DNA from: Pseudomonadota bacterium
Lineage (GTDB): Bacteria; Desulfobacterota; Desulfovibrionia; Desulfovibrionales; Desulfomicrobiaceae
NCBI GenBank assembly: GCA_018902545.1
Contig: JAHIQM010000014.1
Coordinates: 102,693-166,692 of the forward strand
DNA: 64,000 bases
Direction: 5' to 3'
In this document: positions 43,295 through 52,263 of the stretch, one piece after another
Layout of the letters: every line of letters begins with the position of its first letter
Numbering within the stretch: position 1 is the stretch's first letter
Position numbers and translations under genes: made by a program
The notes under the pieces: generated by a model
What the model was told of the DNA's origin: nothing
What the model saw: only the letters and a program-made list of their open reading frames with translations
Databases searched by the model: none

Positions 43295-43567
43295 ATGAAG
43301 AACATGAACACATTGCTGCACTTCATGCGTTATTTCGAGCCGCATTGCCTGGAAATAGACGGAACGCGGGTTTGCTACGTTTCCGCCCTCGAGTATCCCG
43401 ACAAGGAAGAAGCTCTTGAAGTCCTCGGTGGAAACGGGTTTTTCGCCAACGGACCAACGAGCGTGGTGCTCAAGTATGCGGGACGGGAGAACGTTGACGG
43501 AGATGAGCAGTGGCGGCTGTCTGATAAAGAGCTTCCCGGGACGTTCCCTGTGTGGGAAGCGCGTTGA
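43295..43567 (+). CDS. Small protein of unknown function, 90 residues
   Basis: Begins MKNMNTLLHFMRYFEPHCLE with GGAGG just upstream; an in-frame ATG at 43277 is also possible. It is soluble, with mixed charge and two cysteines. It has no motif that I recognise (CYVSALEYPDKEEALEVLGG is the most distinctive part). It is followed 34 bases on by the lipoprotein gene, with its own ribosome site. Function unknown. Confidence 0.6.
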   Translation: MKNMNTLLHFMRYFEPHCLEIDGTRVCYVSALEYPDKEEALEVLGGNGFFANGPTSVVLKYAGRENVDGDEQWRLSDKELPGTFPVWEAR

Positions 43568-43601
43568 AAACTGTTTTTTTGATATTCCGACAGGAGGCAA
43601 A

Positions 43602-44069
43602 ATGACGCGTCTTGTGTTGTTGCTTGCAGGCTTTTTTGTGTTCGCATTGTCCGGTTGTGCCCATTTCGGGAAGACCGTGGAGTCTCCAACGGTGAGGCTG
43701 GTCAATGTGATGCCGGCAAGTTCCACCCTCTTTGAGCAACGCGTCGTGCTGACCTTGCGCATCGTCAATCCGAACCCGTTTGCGTTGTCCTGGACCGGGG
43801 TCAAGGTCAATACGCGTTTCAACGACATGGACCTGTTGCCCGCCGTGTCTTCGGAAAACGGCAGAGTTGAGGCACTGGGCGAGTCGGTGCTCAAGGTGGA
43901 GGCGTCCGCGTCGACCCTGGACCTGCTGCGCCAGGTACTGGCCTTCCAGGGCGGGCAGGGCAAGCTGACATATGCCTTGGACGGAGTCCTCTATCAGGGC
44001 GGCCTGAACTCCGGGACTATTCCCTTTTCCACGGAAGGAGCGCTCTGGGATTCCGGCGACAAACTGTAG
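43602..44069 (+). CDS. LEA-type (WHy domain) lipoprotein
   Basis: A 155-residue lipoprotein starting MTRLVLLLAGFFVFALSGCA with lipobox LSGC and a strong site (AGGAGG). The body has TVRLVNVMPASSTLFEQRVV and LTLRIVNPNPFALSWTGVKV, the beta-sandwich pattern of late-embryogenesis/WHy proteins, which are linked to stress and desiccation tolerance. Here it lies before msrA and may act on envelope stress, but that is inferred. The gap to msrA is eight bases. Confidence 0.82.
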   Translation: MTRLVLLLAGFFVFALSGCAHFGKTVESPTVRLVNVMPASSTLFEQRVVLTLRIVNPNPFALSWTGVKVNTRFNDMDLLPAVSSENGRVEALGESVLKVEASASTLDLLRQVLAFQGGQGKLTYALDGVLYQGGLNSGTIPFSTEGALWDSGDKL

Positions 44070-44077
44070 GGGGCTCC

Positions 44078-44674
44078 ATGCGACTGGTGTTGATTCTTGC
44101 AATTCTGGTATCTGGCCTGTTTGGAGGAAACGTGACCGCACAAACAAAGGAAGCCGTGTTCGCGGGCGGGTGTTTCTGGTGCCTTGAGGGACCCTTCGAC
44201 GCCCTGCCCGGAGTGATGGAGACGCAGTCGGGGTACACCGGCGGACAGAAGCCGGACCCGACATATGAGCAGGTGTCGTCCGGCACCAGCGGCCACATCG
44301 AAGCCATGCGGGTGGTCTATGACCCCCAGCAGATCGGTTTTGAACAGCTGCTTGGTGTCTTCTGGCGAAACATAGACCCCACCGATGCCGGTGGACAGTT
44401 CTGCGATCGCGGGCCGCAATACAGGTCCGCAGTGTTCTACGGGGACGAAGAAGAAGAGGCCCTGACGCGGGCGGCAAAAGCGCAGCTTGAAGAGTCCAGG
44501 GGATTCAAGGTCGTAACGGAGATTCTGCCCCGAACGGAATTTTACGCTGCCGAGGAATACCATCAGGATTATTACACGAAGAATCCACTGCGTTATCGCT
44601 TCTACCGCCAAGGCTGCGGCCGCGACCAGCGGCTTAGGCAGCTCTGGGGAGCGGACGGGACAGGAAAGCCCTGA
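44078..44674 (+). CDS. msrA: Secreted peptide methionine sulfoxide reductase A
   Basis: A 198-residue protein with a signal peptide (about 21 residues), so it probably repairs oxidised Met in the periplasm. The catalytic motif is GGCFWCLEGPF (Cys32 and Cys35), followed by GYTGGQ, GTSGHIEAMRVVYDP and then NIDPTDAGGQFCDRGPQYRS. The N-terminal signal is unlike the usual cytoplasmic MsrA. The gene follows a lipoprotein by eight bases and ends near a terminator. Confidence 0.95.
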   Translation: MRLVLILAILVSGLFGGNVTAQTKEAVFAGGCFWCLEGPFDALPGVMETQSGYTGGQKPDPTYEQVSSGTSGHIEAMRVVYDPQQIGFEQLLGVFWRNIDPTDAGGQFCDRGPQYRSAVFYGDEEEEALTRAAKAQLEESRGFKVVTEILPRTEFYAAEEYHQDYYTKNPLRYRFYRQGCGRDQRLRQLWGADGTGKP

Positions 44675-44707
44675 TCCGGCTTGGATGAAATCGAAAAAAA
44701 TGAGACT

Positions 44708-44741
44708 CCCGGCCCTGCCACTGGCACAGGCCGGGATTTTT
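44708..44741 (+). terminator. Bidirectional terminator after msrA
   Basis: Stem CCCGGCCCTG/CAGGCCGGG with a one-base bulge (44708-44717 with 44726-44735), then five T's. On the minus strand an A-run at 44694-44701 also supports the convergent gene. Confidence 0.78.
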
Positions 44742-44745
44742 GCGT

Positions 44746-45078
44746 CTACTCGTGGATCTGCAGGGTCACGTCCGTGCCGCCGGGACTCAAAAAACGCAGG
44801 CACGGACGGCCCTTGGTGATGAGTTGCAGAATGGGACGGTCGGCGGACTTGACGTGCAGGGCCAGATTCTTCTCCGGGTCGTCAAAGACCGCCCCGATAT
44901 GGAGCGCCTCGCCGGAGGGTAAAACCACTTCCTGCCAGGGTACAATATCCTTTTCCTCGGGAATCTTTCCCTCCAGAACCCACTGGCTGTTCATGGATGA
45001 AAAAATCAGGTTGGTCCGCAGAACCCAGTTTTCATCCTTGTTTTCGTCGGTATAAATGTAAACCGTGGTGCTGTTCAT
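44746..45078 (-). CDS. Hypothetical protein, 110 residues
   Basis: Starts MNSTTVYIYTDENKDENWVL at the ATG 45078 with AGGAG five bases upstream; the longer frame to 45159 lacks a site. The sequence is soluble and mixed-charge, with hydrophobic strands (ILQLITKGRPCLRFLSPGGT) near the end. It resembles no family I know. It is convergent with msrA. A promoter is visible upstream. Confidence 0.65.
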   Translation of the reverse strand: MNSTTVYIYTDENKDENWVLRTNLIFSSMNSQWVLEGKIPEEKDIVPWQEVVLPSGEALHIGAVFDDPEKNLALHVKSADRPILQLITKGRPCLRFLSPGGTDVTLQIHE

Positions 45079-45180
45079 GGGGCTCCTGTGCCTGGATCGG
45101 CTGACGGCGCAAGGGGCCGGTGGATTTCCGGCGCTGCGATCCGTAATCATGCTTAGCAAAGACGCTGCTATACCTACGTA

Positions 45181-45208
45181 TTATTATCAATCGCAGCCGA
45201 GCGGTCAA
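45181..45208 (-). promoter_or_regulatory. Sigma70-type promoter before 45078
   Basis: On the minus strand, TTGACC (45203-45208), a 16-base spacer and TAATAA (45181-45186). Confidence 0.55.
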
Positions 45209-45236
45209 CGGCGACCAAGGTGCTGAGCCCGTCTCC

Positions 45237-47369
45237 TCAATCTTCCTGAAGCTCGGCGGCGCTCATGTAACTGCGGTCGTAGCGGTCCCAGATGTCAACG
45301 GCGATGCTGAGCGGCTTTATCATGGGCACTGTGTAGGTGTGGAAGCGTTTGGCGTAGAGTGATTCCCTGAACCGCGTCACATGTGTGCACAGGCCGCGCG
45401 GGGAGACGATGAAGGGCTTGTCGATGGAGCGCCTGAATTCGACCAGGCGCTCGGCCAGGTATTCCGACAGATAGGGCACCTGCAGATAGATGGCGGCCAC
45501 GATGACATCCGTGCTCGGATCGGCGGCGATGATCTCAAGGGCGCGGATGAGCCGCCTGTCGTCGCAGTTGCCCAAAAGATCCAGAGGATTGTTGCCGACA
45601 TTGACCAGCATCTGCTCCAGATCGTCGGGGCTTGCGGCCTTGATGTTCTCGCGCAACAGATCCTGCAGGCGCTGCCGGGTAGCGGGGGTGAACTGAGCCA
45701 GTTCCATGCCTTCGGCCGTGATCTGATCTGCCAGCAGCACCGCCGCGCCGCCGCCGACGCTGACCACCGCCGTGCGCTTGCCTCTCGCCTTGGGCTGGGT
45801 GGCGAGGATAGAGAGCACGTTGACCATGATCTTGGGGTCTTCGGTCAGCTCTTCAATGAGGTAGAATCCGGCCTGAGAGCAGCAGGCCCGAAAGGCTTCG
45901 TGACTGCCCGCCAGGGACGCCGTGTGGGACATGGTCGCCTCTTTGCCGCCGCCGGACCCGCCCTTGATGATGACCACCGGCTTTTCGGCCGCCACCTGCC
46001 GTCCGATTTCCATGAGTTTGAGACCTTCGGACAACCCTTCCAGATAGATGGCGATGACCTCGATGCGCGGGTCCTGGCCCATATGCGCTAGAATTTCCGC
46101 CACGCCGACGCTGCTCGAATTGCCGCAGGATACCCACTTGCCCATGCCGACCCGGTCGGCTTCGAGCATCTCCATCAGCTCCATGCCGATGCCGCCGCTT
46201 TGGGAAATGATGCCGATGCCGCCGGGTTCACGGATGATGCCGGTGCGATGGGGCGGGATGAACATGGTGTTCACCCCGGAGAAATTGTCGATGATGCCCA
46301 GGCAGTTGGGCCCGATGTAGCTGACCCCGTGCTCCAGGCTCAAGTTTCGCAGGCGATTTTCGAGCTCGCGCCGTCCCGATTCGGCAAAGCCGTCGCTGAT
46401 GACGATGGCGCCCTTGCCTCCGGCCAGGCAGAATTTTTCGAACTCCCGCACCACGGTCTCGGAGTTGACGACAAAGACCGCCACCTCCGGAACCTCCGGC
46501 AGGCTCTCCAGATTCGGGTAGCAACGCATGCCCTGCAAGACTTCCGTGCGCGGATTGATGGGATAGAGCCTGTCCAGGCGGCGCAGGTTCTTGAGCACGA
46601 TGCCGCCCACGGTGCCGGTGTTCGACGCTCCGTAAAGCACCACGGACGCAGGGTTGAAGATCGTGTTCAGGCTGGCCATCTTTTGCGGCGAAATGTCGGT
46701 CTGGCGGGGGTAATGGACCGGCTCGCCCGCGATGAGGCGGGCGTCGACAATGGCGAAGCCCTCTTCGTAGACGATGACGGGGTTCAGATCGAGTTCGTGG
46801 ATCTCGGGGTGCTCGGCCATGAACCGCGACACGTTCATGGCCAGCCGGATGACGGCCGCCTTGTCCAGGGCCGGGCCCCGGAACCCGTCCAGGATGCGCC
46901 CGGCGTGGGTCCGGTTCAGCATGGCGCTGACTTCATCTTCCTCCAGAATGCCGATGCCGGGGGCCACATCGGCGAGGAGCTCAACAAAGCGTCCGCCAGA
47001 GCCGATCATGGTCATGGGACCAAAGCTGGGGTCCTGGGTGGCGCCGATGAGCACCTCCAGCCCCGGCTTGACCATGGGCTGGACCAGGATGCCGTCGACC
47101 TCCGTGACCCCGGCGGCGCGGACGTTGTCCATGAGTCGTGTATATCCGGCCTCAAGCTCGGCTCGGTCCTGAAGCCCGAGCAGCACGCAGCCAAGGTCAG
47201 TCTTGTGGATGATTTGGCTGGAGACCGTTTTCAGGGCCACGGGGAAACCCAGTTCTTCCGCGGCGAGTGCGGCCTGTTCCAGGGTGCGGATCATGCGCCC
47301 CAGGACGGGGATGTCGTAGGCGTCCAGAAGGGTGCGGCTTTGTTCAAATCCAAGCTGTATCGGTTCCAT
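45237..47369 (-). CDS. ADP-forming acyl-CoA/acetate-CoA synthetase (fused subunits)
   Basis: A 710-residue enzyme that interconverts acyl-CoA + ADP + Pi with acid + CoA + ATP. The ATG at 47369 follows AGGAG; the longer frame (to 47606) reads through repeat DNA and is excluded. The ATP-grasp half comes first (GFPVALKTVSSQIIHKTDLG, GVTEVDGILVQPMV, LELVDL-type). The CoA-binding half follows (NPASVVLYGASNTGTVGGIV, IGPNCLGIIDNFSGVN, IGIISQSGGIG, MSHTASLAGSHEAF with the phospho-His). Order is beta-alpha, the reverse of many fusions. Role may be acetate/acyl fermentation energy gain. Confidence 0.9.
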   Translation of the reverse strand: MEPIQLGFEQSRTLLDAYDIPVLGRMIRTLEQAALAAEELGFPVALKTVSSQIIHKTDLGCVLLGLQDRAELEAGYTRLMDNVRAAGVTEVDGILVQPMVKPGLEVLIGATQDPSFGPMTMIGSGGRFVELLADVAPGIGILEEDEVSAMLNRTHAGRILDGFRGPALDKAAVIRLAMNVSRFMAEHPEIHELDLNPVIVYEEGFAIVDARLIAGEPVHYPRQTDISPQKMASLNTIFNPASVVLYGASNTGTVGGIVLKNLRRLDRLYPINPRTEVLQGMRCYPNLESLPEVPEVAVFVVNSETVVREFEKFCLAGGKGAIVISDGFAESGRRELENRLRNLSLEHGVSYIGPNCLGIIDNFSGVNTMFIPPHRTGIIREPGGIGIISQSGGIGMELMEMLEADRVGMGKWVSCGNSSSVGVAEILAHMGQDPRIEVIAIYLEGLSEGLKLMEIGRQVAAEKPVVIIKGGSGGGKEATMSHTASLAGSHEAFRACCSQAGFYLIEELTEDPKIMVNVLSILATQPKARGKRTAVVSVGGGAAVLLADQITAEGMELAQFTPATRQRLQDLLRENIKAASPDDLEQMLVNVGNNPLDLLGNCDDRRLIRALEIIAADPSTDVIVAAIYLQVPYLSEYLAERLVEFRRSIDKPFIVSPRGLCTHVTRFRESLYAKRFHTYTVPMIKPLSIAVDIWDRYDRSYMSAAELQED

Positions 47370-47491
47370 GGGGGCTCCTGAGGGGTCGTGATTTGTGGTT
47401 TTCATCATGCGGGGAGCGTCGAATTTTTGCAAGAAGGGGCTGGGCGTGGCGGGGCGTGGAAGGGCGTGACTGGGCGGGGAAGGGGCGTGGC

Positions 47492-47660
47492 GGAGCGGGT
47501 TGGTCCGGGCAGGCCGCCTCGAAACTCCTTCGCTGGCCTCGTAAGGCAGAATTGTTGCGTGCGGAGCGTTAGATCGGGGCAACACGCTTGGCAACGATTC
47601 TGCCAACGATGCCTGTCTCAGTCAGACAGTCGAGGCAACCTGCCCGGACCAACCCGCCCC
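47492..47660. repeat. 169-bp structured inverted-repeat element, copy 3
   Basis: Same design as copies 1 and 2 but the inner arm reads GGCAGAATTGTTG (47545-47557) and its partner CAACGATTCTGCC (47592-47604): pairing is kept by a swapped A-T base pair and one G-T wobble. Confidence 0.86.
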
Positions 47661-47729
47661 GCCACGGTGTTGCGATATACTTGCGGAAGAGCACTGTTTT
47701 ATCTTCGCGGCGCTTCTATACTTCATTCC

Positions 47730-47797
47730 TTCGGTATCACTATGCCTCATCCCCACGACATTATACTACGTCATCCCCGCGAAGGCGGGGATCCAGG
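47730..47797. repeat. REP-like hairpin units between copies 3 and 4
   Basis: GGTATCACTATGCCTCATCC-type units and CATCCCCGCGAAGGCGGGGA (47772-47791), as at 12481-12515. Confidence 0.7.
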
Positions 47798-47842
47798 CTT
47801 TGTTGGGCAAGGGCGCAGTTTTTCGTCTGCTTGGATTGTGGC

Positions 47843-48012
47843 GGGACGGGCAGGCCCGGGCAGGCCCGCCTCGAAACTCCTTCGCTGGCCTCGTAAGGCA
47901 GAATCGTTGCGTGCGGGGCGTTAGATCGGGGCAACACGATTGGCAACGATTCTGCCAACGATGCCTGTCTCAGTCAGACAGTCGAGGCAACCTGCCCGGA
48001 CCAACCTGCCCC
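47843..48012. repeat. ~170-bp structured inverted-repeat element, copy 4
   Basis: Inner arms GGCAGAATCGTTG (47897-47909) and CAACGATTCTGCC (47944-47956) pair perfectly. The left end is diverged (GGGCAGG repeated), and one base is inserted. Confidence 0.82.
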
Positions 48013-48066
48013 GCCACACAAAGATCGTGGGATGTGCGGATAAGGGGTTTGCAGGATATGATTGTG

Positions 48067-48094
48067 TTGAAATTTCGGAAATCGGGTTGATAAT
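48067..48094 (+). promoter_or_regulatory. Possible promoter of gdhA
   Basis: TTGAAA (48067-48072), 16-base spacer, GATAAT (48089-48094). The 48013-48253 leader has no other clear signal. Confidence 0.4.
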
Positions 48095-48253
48095 CCAGAT
48101 ATCGTGCGAAACATCGCTTCTTTTGCGAAAAAAATGACGGACTCACTTGACCTTGGCTTCTCTTGGGGGAAGAAGGGTGGCAGGATTTTTTAGATGGCCG
48201 GAAGCAGGGTGGAGATCGGACGGGCATGACTGCAACATTTGCGGAGGACTTTC

Positions 48254-49606
48254 ATGAGCATGGAGATTCTTGAATTGGTCAAGCGGCGTGATCCGGGCGA
48301 AGTGGAGTTTCATCAGGCCGTGACGGAGGTCATGGAGTCCATCGAACCGGCCCTGGAGCGCAATTCCGAGTACCGCCGGGCTGGGATTGTGGAACGCATG
48401 GTCGAGCCGGAACGGGTTGTCATCTTCCGCGTTCCCTGGGTGGACGACCAGGGCGAAGTGCACGTCAACCGGGGTTTTCGGGTGCAGATGAACAGTGCCA
48501 TCGGCCCGTACAAGGGCGGCATCCGCTTTCACCCGTCGGTCAACTTGGGCATCCTCAAATTTCTGGCCTTTGAGCAGGTCTTCAAGAATTCCCTGACCAC
48601 TCTGCCCATGGGTGGGGGCAAAGGCGGGGCGGATTTTGATCCCAAGGGCAAGTCCGACGCCGAGGTGCAGCGCTTCTGTCAGGGCTTCATGCTTGAACTC
48701 TTCCGCCACATCGGCCCGAACACGGACGTGCCCGCCGGCGACATCGGCGTGGGCGCGCGGGAAGTGGGCTACATGTTCGGCATGTACAAGAAGCTTAAGA
48801 ATGAATTTACGGGCGTACTCACCGGCAAGGGCGCGTCCTGGGGCGGCAGCCTGGTCCGGCCCGAGGCCACGGGCTATGGGGCGGTCTATTTCGCGGCCGA
48901 GATGCTCGCGGCCCAGGGCAAAACGCTGGAAGGCACCCGCAGCCTGGTCTCGGGTTCGGGCAACGTGGCCCAGTTCACCATGGAGAAGCTCTTGCAACTG
49001 GGCAGTACCCCGATCACGTTTTCGGATTCGTCAGGGTACATCTATGATGATGCCGGAATCACTCCCGAGAAGCTCGCTTTCATCAAGCACCTTAAAAATG
49101 TGCGCCGGGGGCGGGTGCGCGAATACGCGGATGCGTACCCCGAGGCCGTGTTCACTCCGGCGGACTACGGTCTGGGGCACAACCCGCTGTGGGCACACCA
49201 GGCCGATTGCGCCTTCCCGTGCGCAACGCAGAATGAGATCAATGCGCGTGACGCCGAAAATCTGGTGGCCGGGAGCGTGCGCGTCGTGACTGAGGGCGCG
49301 AACATGCCGACCTCACACGAGGGCGTGCGCATCTTCCTGGACAACGGGGTGCTCTTTGGTCCGGGTAAGGCCGCCAACGCCGGGGGCGTATCGGTCTCGG
49401 GCCTCGAAATGACCCAGAACAGCATGCGCCTGAGCTGGACCCGGCAGGAAGTGGATGACCGGCTGAAGCTGATCATGAAGACCATCCACAAGGTCTGCAT
49501 GGACACGGCCTCGACCTATGGCAAACCGCTCAATTATGTCATGGGCGCCAATATCGCCGGATTCGTCAAGGTGGCCGACGCCATGCTGGACCAGGGCGTG
49601 GTTTGA
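48254..49606 (+). CDS. gdhA: Glutamate dehydrogenase (NADP-type)
   Basis: A 450-residue enzyme that makes glutamate from 2-oxoglutarate and ammonia. The ATG at 48254 has GGAGG six bases upstream; 48239 is in frame but lacks one. Motifs: YKGGIRFHPSVNLGILKFLA, LPMGGGKGGADFDPKG with the catalytic Lys, PAGDIGVGAREVGYMFG, GKGASWGGSLVRPEATGYGA, SGSGNVAQF and AAEMLAA. The hexameric NADP type is likely from length and motif. A terminator follows. Upstream sits the repeat island. Confidence 0.95.
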   Translation: MSMEILELVKRRDPGEVEFHQAVTEVMESIEPALERNSEYRRAGIVERMVEPERVVIFRVPWVDDQGEVHVNRGFRVQMNSAIGPYKGGIRFHPSVNLGILKFLAFEQVFKNSLTTLPMGGGKGGADFDPKGKSDAEVQRFCQGFMLELFRHIGPNTDVPAGDIGVGAREVGYMFGMYKKLKNEFTGVLTGKGASWGGSLVRPEATGYGAVYFAAEMLAAQGKTLEGTRSLVSGSGNVAQFTMEKLLQLGSTPITFSDSSGYIYDDAGITPEKLAFIKHLKNVRRGRVREYADAYPEAVFTPADYGLGHNPLWAHQADCAFPCATQNEINARDAENLVAGSVRVVTEGANMPTSHEGVRIFLDNGVLFGPGKAANAGGVSVSGLEMTQNSMRLSWTRQEVDDRLKLIMKTIHKVCMDTASTYGKPLNYVMGANIAGFVKVADAMLDQGVV

Positions 49607-49638
49607 TGTAGGCGGAAAATTGCTTGAGTTACGCCTTG

Positions 49639-49676
49639 CGGCTGATCCTTGAAACAGGGTCAGCCGTTTGTTTTTT
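49639..49676 (+). terminator. Terminator after gdhA
   Basis: Stem CGGCTGATCCT/AGGGTCAGCCG (49639-49649 with 49656-49666) followed by TTTGTTTTTT. Confidence 0.8.
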
Positions 49677-50511
49677 CAGGCATGGTCTCAAGGTGGATTT
49701 TGTGGAGAAGTTCGTTCGTGGCGCTGCCCCTGTACGTGCCGGTGATAGGCGCGGTCAGCTCCGGTTCGGAGGCGGCGCAGAGGGCAAGATGGCCTCCGAC
49801 GACCGTAAGTCCGAGAGTGGGATCGTAGCCGCGCCAGCCCGCTCCGGGGAGATAGACTTCCGGATAGGCGTGCAGGTCGCGTTCGGTTTGTTCGGGGTCG
49901 CCGATCTGGTAGCCGGACACGAACCGGGCGGGGATTCCCGCCTCGCGGCAGACCTCCATGAAAACAAGGCTGACGTCGCGGCATGCGCCCCGACCCTGCA
50001 GCAGTGTGGTTTCCGTGGTAAAGATGCCCGGTTCGAGCCGTGAGACGATGGCAATGTTCTGATAGAGCCAGGCATTGAGGCGGCTCAAAAATTGAAGGCT
50101 GTCGCCGCCGGTTTCGGCCATGAATTTCTTGGCAAGGCCGCGCGTAGAAGGGCTGCCGGGCCCAAGAGACGGCAGCAGGGCTTCGCGCTCAAGGGCGGGC
50201 AGGTCCAGGGGAAGGGTGAATGCGCACGGGTGCAAGAGGTAGTCGAAGGGGTTGTCGCGCAGGGTACGGGCCGTGAATTCCGTGCGGACCACCAATTCTT
50301 CCCACATGCCCTCAAACCACAACCAGTGGGCGGCGTTGCCGCACGCGTCCAGGATTTCGCACTGTCCAGCCGGTTCGGGGCTGACCTTGAGACTGAAGTG
50401 TTCAAGCATCTGCCCTGCGTCCTGCCGTGGTTTGAGCCGGATCAGGTGCGGCTCAAGGAAGACGGGCCTGCTGAAGCGATAGCTGGTTTCGTGCTCCACC
50501 CGGATACGCAT
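49660..50511 (-). CDS. Transglutaminase-like protein of the Anbu cluster
   Basis: A 283-residue protein with the bacterial transglutaminase N-terminal region (MRIRVEHETSYRFSRPVFLE, then LRLKP-type strands) and the core catalytic Cys in LLQGRGACRDVSLVFMEVCR, then GIPARFVSGYQIGDPE and HAYPEVYLPGAGWRGYDPTLG (His, Asp). It probably works as a peptidase or amide-bond enzyme rather than a crosslinker. It is last in the cluster, three bases after Anbu. The known association of these four families in many bacteria suggests a joint modification and processing system. Confidence 0.88.
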   Translation of the reverse strand: MRIRVEHETSYRFSRPVFLEPHLIRLKPRQDAGQMLEHFSLKVSPEPAGQCEILDACGNAAHWLWFEGMWEELVVRTEFTARTLRDNPFDYLLHPCAFTLPLDLPALEREALLPSLGPGSPSTRGLAKKFMAETGGDSLQFLSRLNAWLYQNIAIVSRLEPGIFTTETTLLQGRGACRDVSLVFMEVCREAGIPARFVSGYQIGDPEQTERDLHAYPEVYLPGAGWRGYDPTLGLTVVGGHLALCAASEPELTAPITGTYRGSATNELLHKIHLETMPEKTNG

Positions 50512-50514
50512 CGC

Positions 50515-51273
50515 TCAATCCTCGGTTTTGGTGTGCAGTTTGCGACTGCTGGGGGCGAGCCTGGCCGCGATGGCGTCGATCCATTCCGACGGCAGGGCAT
50601 GGACGCCCTCGCGCAGCCGTTCCTGCCACCAGGTGGAGATGTGCGCCAGATCGCCTTGTTCGAAACGATGTTCGATGAGGGAAAAGGAGCCCTTGGAATA
50701 GACCACCACATCAAGAGGAAAATCCACGTCAGCGGCGCTGATGCGCGTGGAGTCAAAAGCCAGGCAGCCGACCTTGAGGGCGAAATGGATGGAATCCGCG
50801 TGCTTGAGGGTGCGGTCAAGGACGGGCTTGCCGTATCCGGTTTCGCCAATAATATGGTATGGGGTGCCGGAAGTGATCTCCACCCAATTGCCCTGCGGGT
50901 AGATCAGGAAGAGCTTGTGCGTGGCGTCGGCCGAGAACTGTCCGCCCATGATGGCGTGGATGTTGAAATGCAGTCCCGAGGCGTCGAGGTATTCCTTGTC
51001 TTCCTTGGCCACGCGCCGGACGAGGTCGGCAAAGAGGTTCACGGCCTTGTAGAGCTTGTCCGGAGGCGGCCCGGCTTCCAGAGCCTCCTCGAAATAGGTC
51101 GCTACCTTGTCACGCAGGGAGCGCAGGCCGGAGGTCATGAAGAAAACCGCTCCGCTCGCAGTCTCATAGGTGCTGAGTTTTTGCGCCGTGGTCATTTCAT
51201 TGCCGGCGGTGATGCGGGTGTCCGCCAGACCGACCAAACCGTCTTCCACCGTGATGCCGAGACAAAAGGTCAT
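50515..51273 (-). CDS. Anbu, proteasome-related Ntn-hydrolase
   Basis: A 252-residue homologue of proteasome beta subunits. The nucleophile is Thr2, directly after the start Met, with Asp18 (GLADTRITAG) and Lys32 (TAQKLSTYE) completing the active site. FMTSGLRSLRDKVATYFEEA and GGQFSADATHKLFLIYPQGN fit the Anbu family. Anbu is known to form rings and to occur with alpha-E, ATP-grasp and transglutaminase genes, as here. The start overlaps the alpha-E gene by four bases. Its substrate is unknown. Confidence 0.9.
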   Translation of the reverse strand: MTFCLGITVEDGLVGLADTRITAGNEMTTAQKLSTYETASGAVFFMTSGLRSLRDKVATYFEEALEAGPPPDKLYKAVNLFADLVRRVAKEDKEYLDASGLHFNIHAIMGGQFSADATHKLFLIYPQGNWVEITSGTPYHIIGETGYGKPVLDRTLKHADSIHFALKVGCLAFDSTRISAADVDFPLDVVVYSKGSFSLIEHRFEQGDLAHISTWWQERLREGVHALPSEWIDAIAARLAPSSRKLHTKTED

Positions 51274-52247
51274 TGTTCCATCCTTTCTTCCGGTCCATGC
51301 GCCGCGTAACCGAAAAATTCGATTCCCAGGCGGGCATCGACCGCATTCATGCGGGTTTGCAAACGGTCCGTGAAACGATGCAGACCCTGCGCGAAAACGT
51401 CTTCAATGGTCAAGTAGGAAAGGTCGGCGCAAAGTTGACCCAGCAGGCGCTCGCTCTCGCGGGTGAAAAAATTCAACCTTGTCCCCGTGATGGCGTGCAG
51501 GGAAGCCTGGGCGTGGGTGAGCCCATGCAATATGGAGCGTGGAAATTCATGGTCGAAGAGGAGGAAGTCCGCCACTTTTTCGGGTGATATGCGTCCCCGG
51601 CAGCGGCGGAAGGCATTGAAGGCGCTGGTGGCACGCAGTAGCGCTATCCAATGGATGGAATCCACAGGTTGGGACATCTCCCCCTTGTCGTGCAGAAGTT
51701 GCTCAAAGCTGACATCGAGGATGCGCGAAGTCTTGTCGCACCGTTCCAGCAGGCGGCCAAGCCGGGCAAAATGCCAGGCTTCGTCTTCGATCATGGCGTC
51801 GGCCGTGATCCCGCCGAGCATGAAGTCGCGCATTTTGACTTCCTGGCAAAAAGAGAACGGATTTTCGACCACCTGCAGCGGCCTCGTCGCGGCATCGTGG
51901 ACAAGATGGTAGAACATGTTGATGTAGTTCCACATCTCGTACGGAATGACCTCGCGGATGGCCCGTGCATTTTCGCGCGCGGCCCACAGGCAGGACGCGA
52001 TGGAGTTGGGGTAATCGCGGTCAAAGCTCAGGAAGGTGATGACCGTGGCGGCATCGTATTCCCCGTAATGTTCCTCGAACAGGGCACTGTCGCCGCTGGC
52101 CTCGATGAGGGACCGCCATTCCGTGCCGCCGGATCCCGGCAGATCGAGGGTCAGGTGCCAGTTGACCTCCACCACGCGGGCCAGGTTCCCGGCGCGCTCC
52201 AGATATCTGCTCATCCAATAGATGGCGCTTGCTACGCGTGAAAGCAT
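51270..52247 (-). CDS. Alpha-E domain protein
   Basis: A 325-residue, mostly helical protein starting MLSRVASAIYWMSRYLERAG, the characteristic alpha-E (COG2307) start. It also shows FDRDYPNSIASCLWAARENA, then REVIPYEMWNYINMFYHLVH. It is thought to act with the ATP-grasp protein, perhaps as a substrate carrier or amide ligase partner. It lies 16 bases from the ATP-grasp gene and overlaps Anbu by four bases. Confidence 0.9.
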   Translation of the reverse strand: MLSRVASAIYWMSRYLERAGNLARVVEVNWHLTLDLPGSGGTEWRSLIEASGDSALFEEHYGEYDAATVITFLSFDRDYPNSIASCLWAARENARAIREVIPYEMWNYINMFYHLVHDAATRPLQVVENPFSFCQEVKMRDFMLGGITADAMIEDEAWHFARLGRLLERCDKTSRILDVSFEQLLHDKGEMSQPVDSIHWIALLRATSAFNAFRRCRGRISPEKVADFLLFDHEFPRSILHGLTHAQASLHAITGTRLNFFTRESERLLGQLCADLSYLTIEDVFAQGLHRFTDRLQTRMNAVDARLGIEFFGYAAHGPEERMEQ

Positions 52248-52263
52248 GGATGTGTCCTTGGGA

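Noticed and set aside
47370..47606. N-terminal extension of the acyl-CoA synthetase
   Set aside because: It reads through part of the repeat element; AGGAG and the family start agree with 47369.
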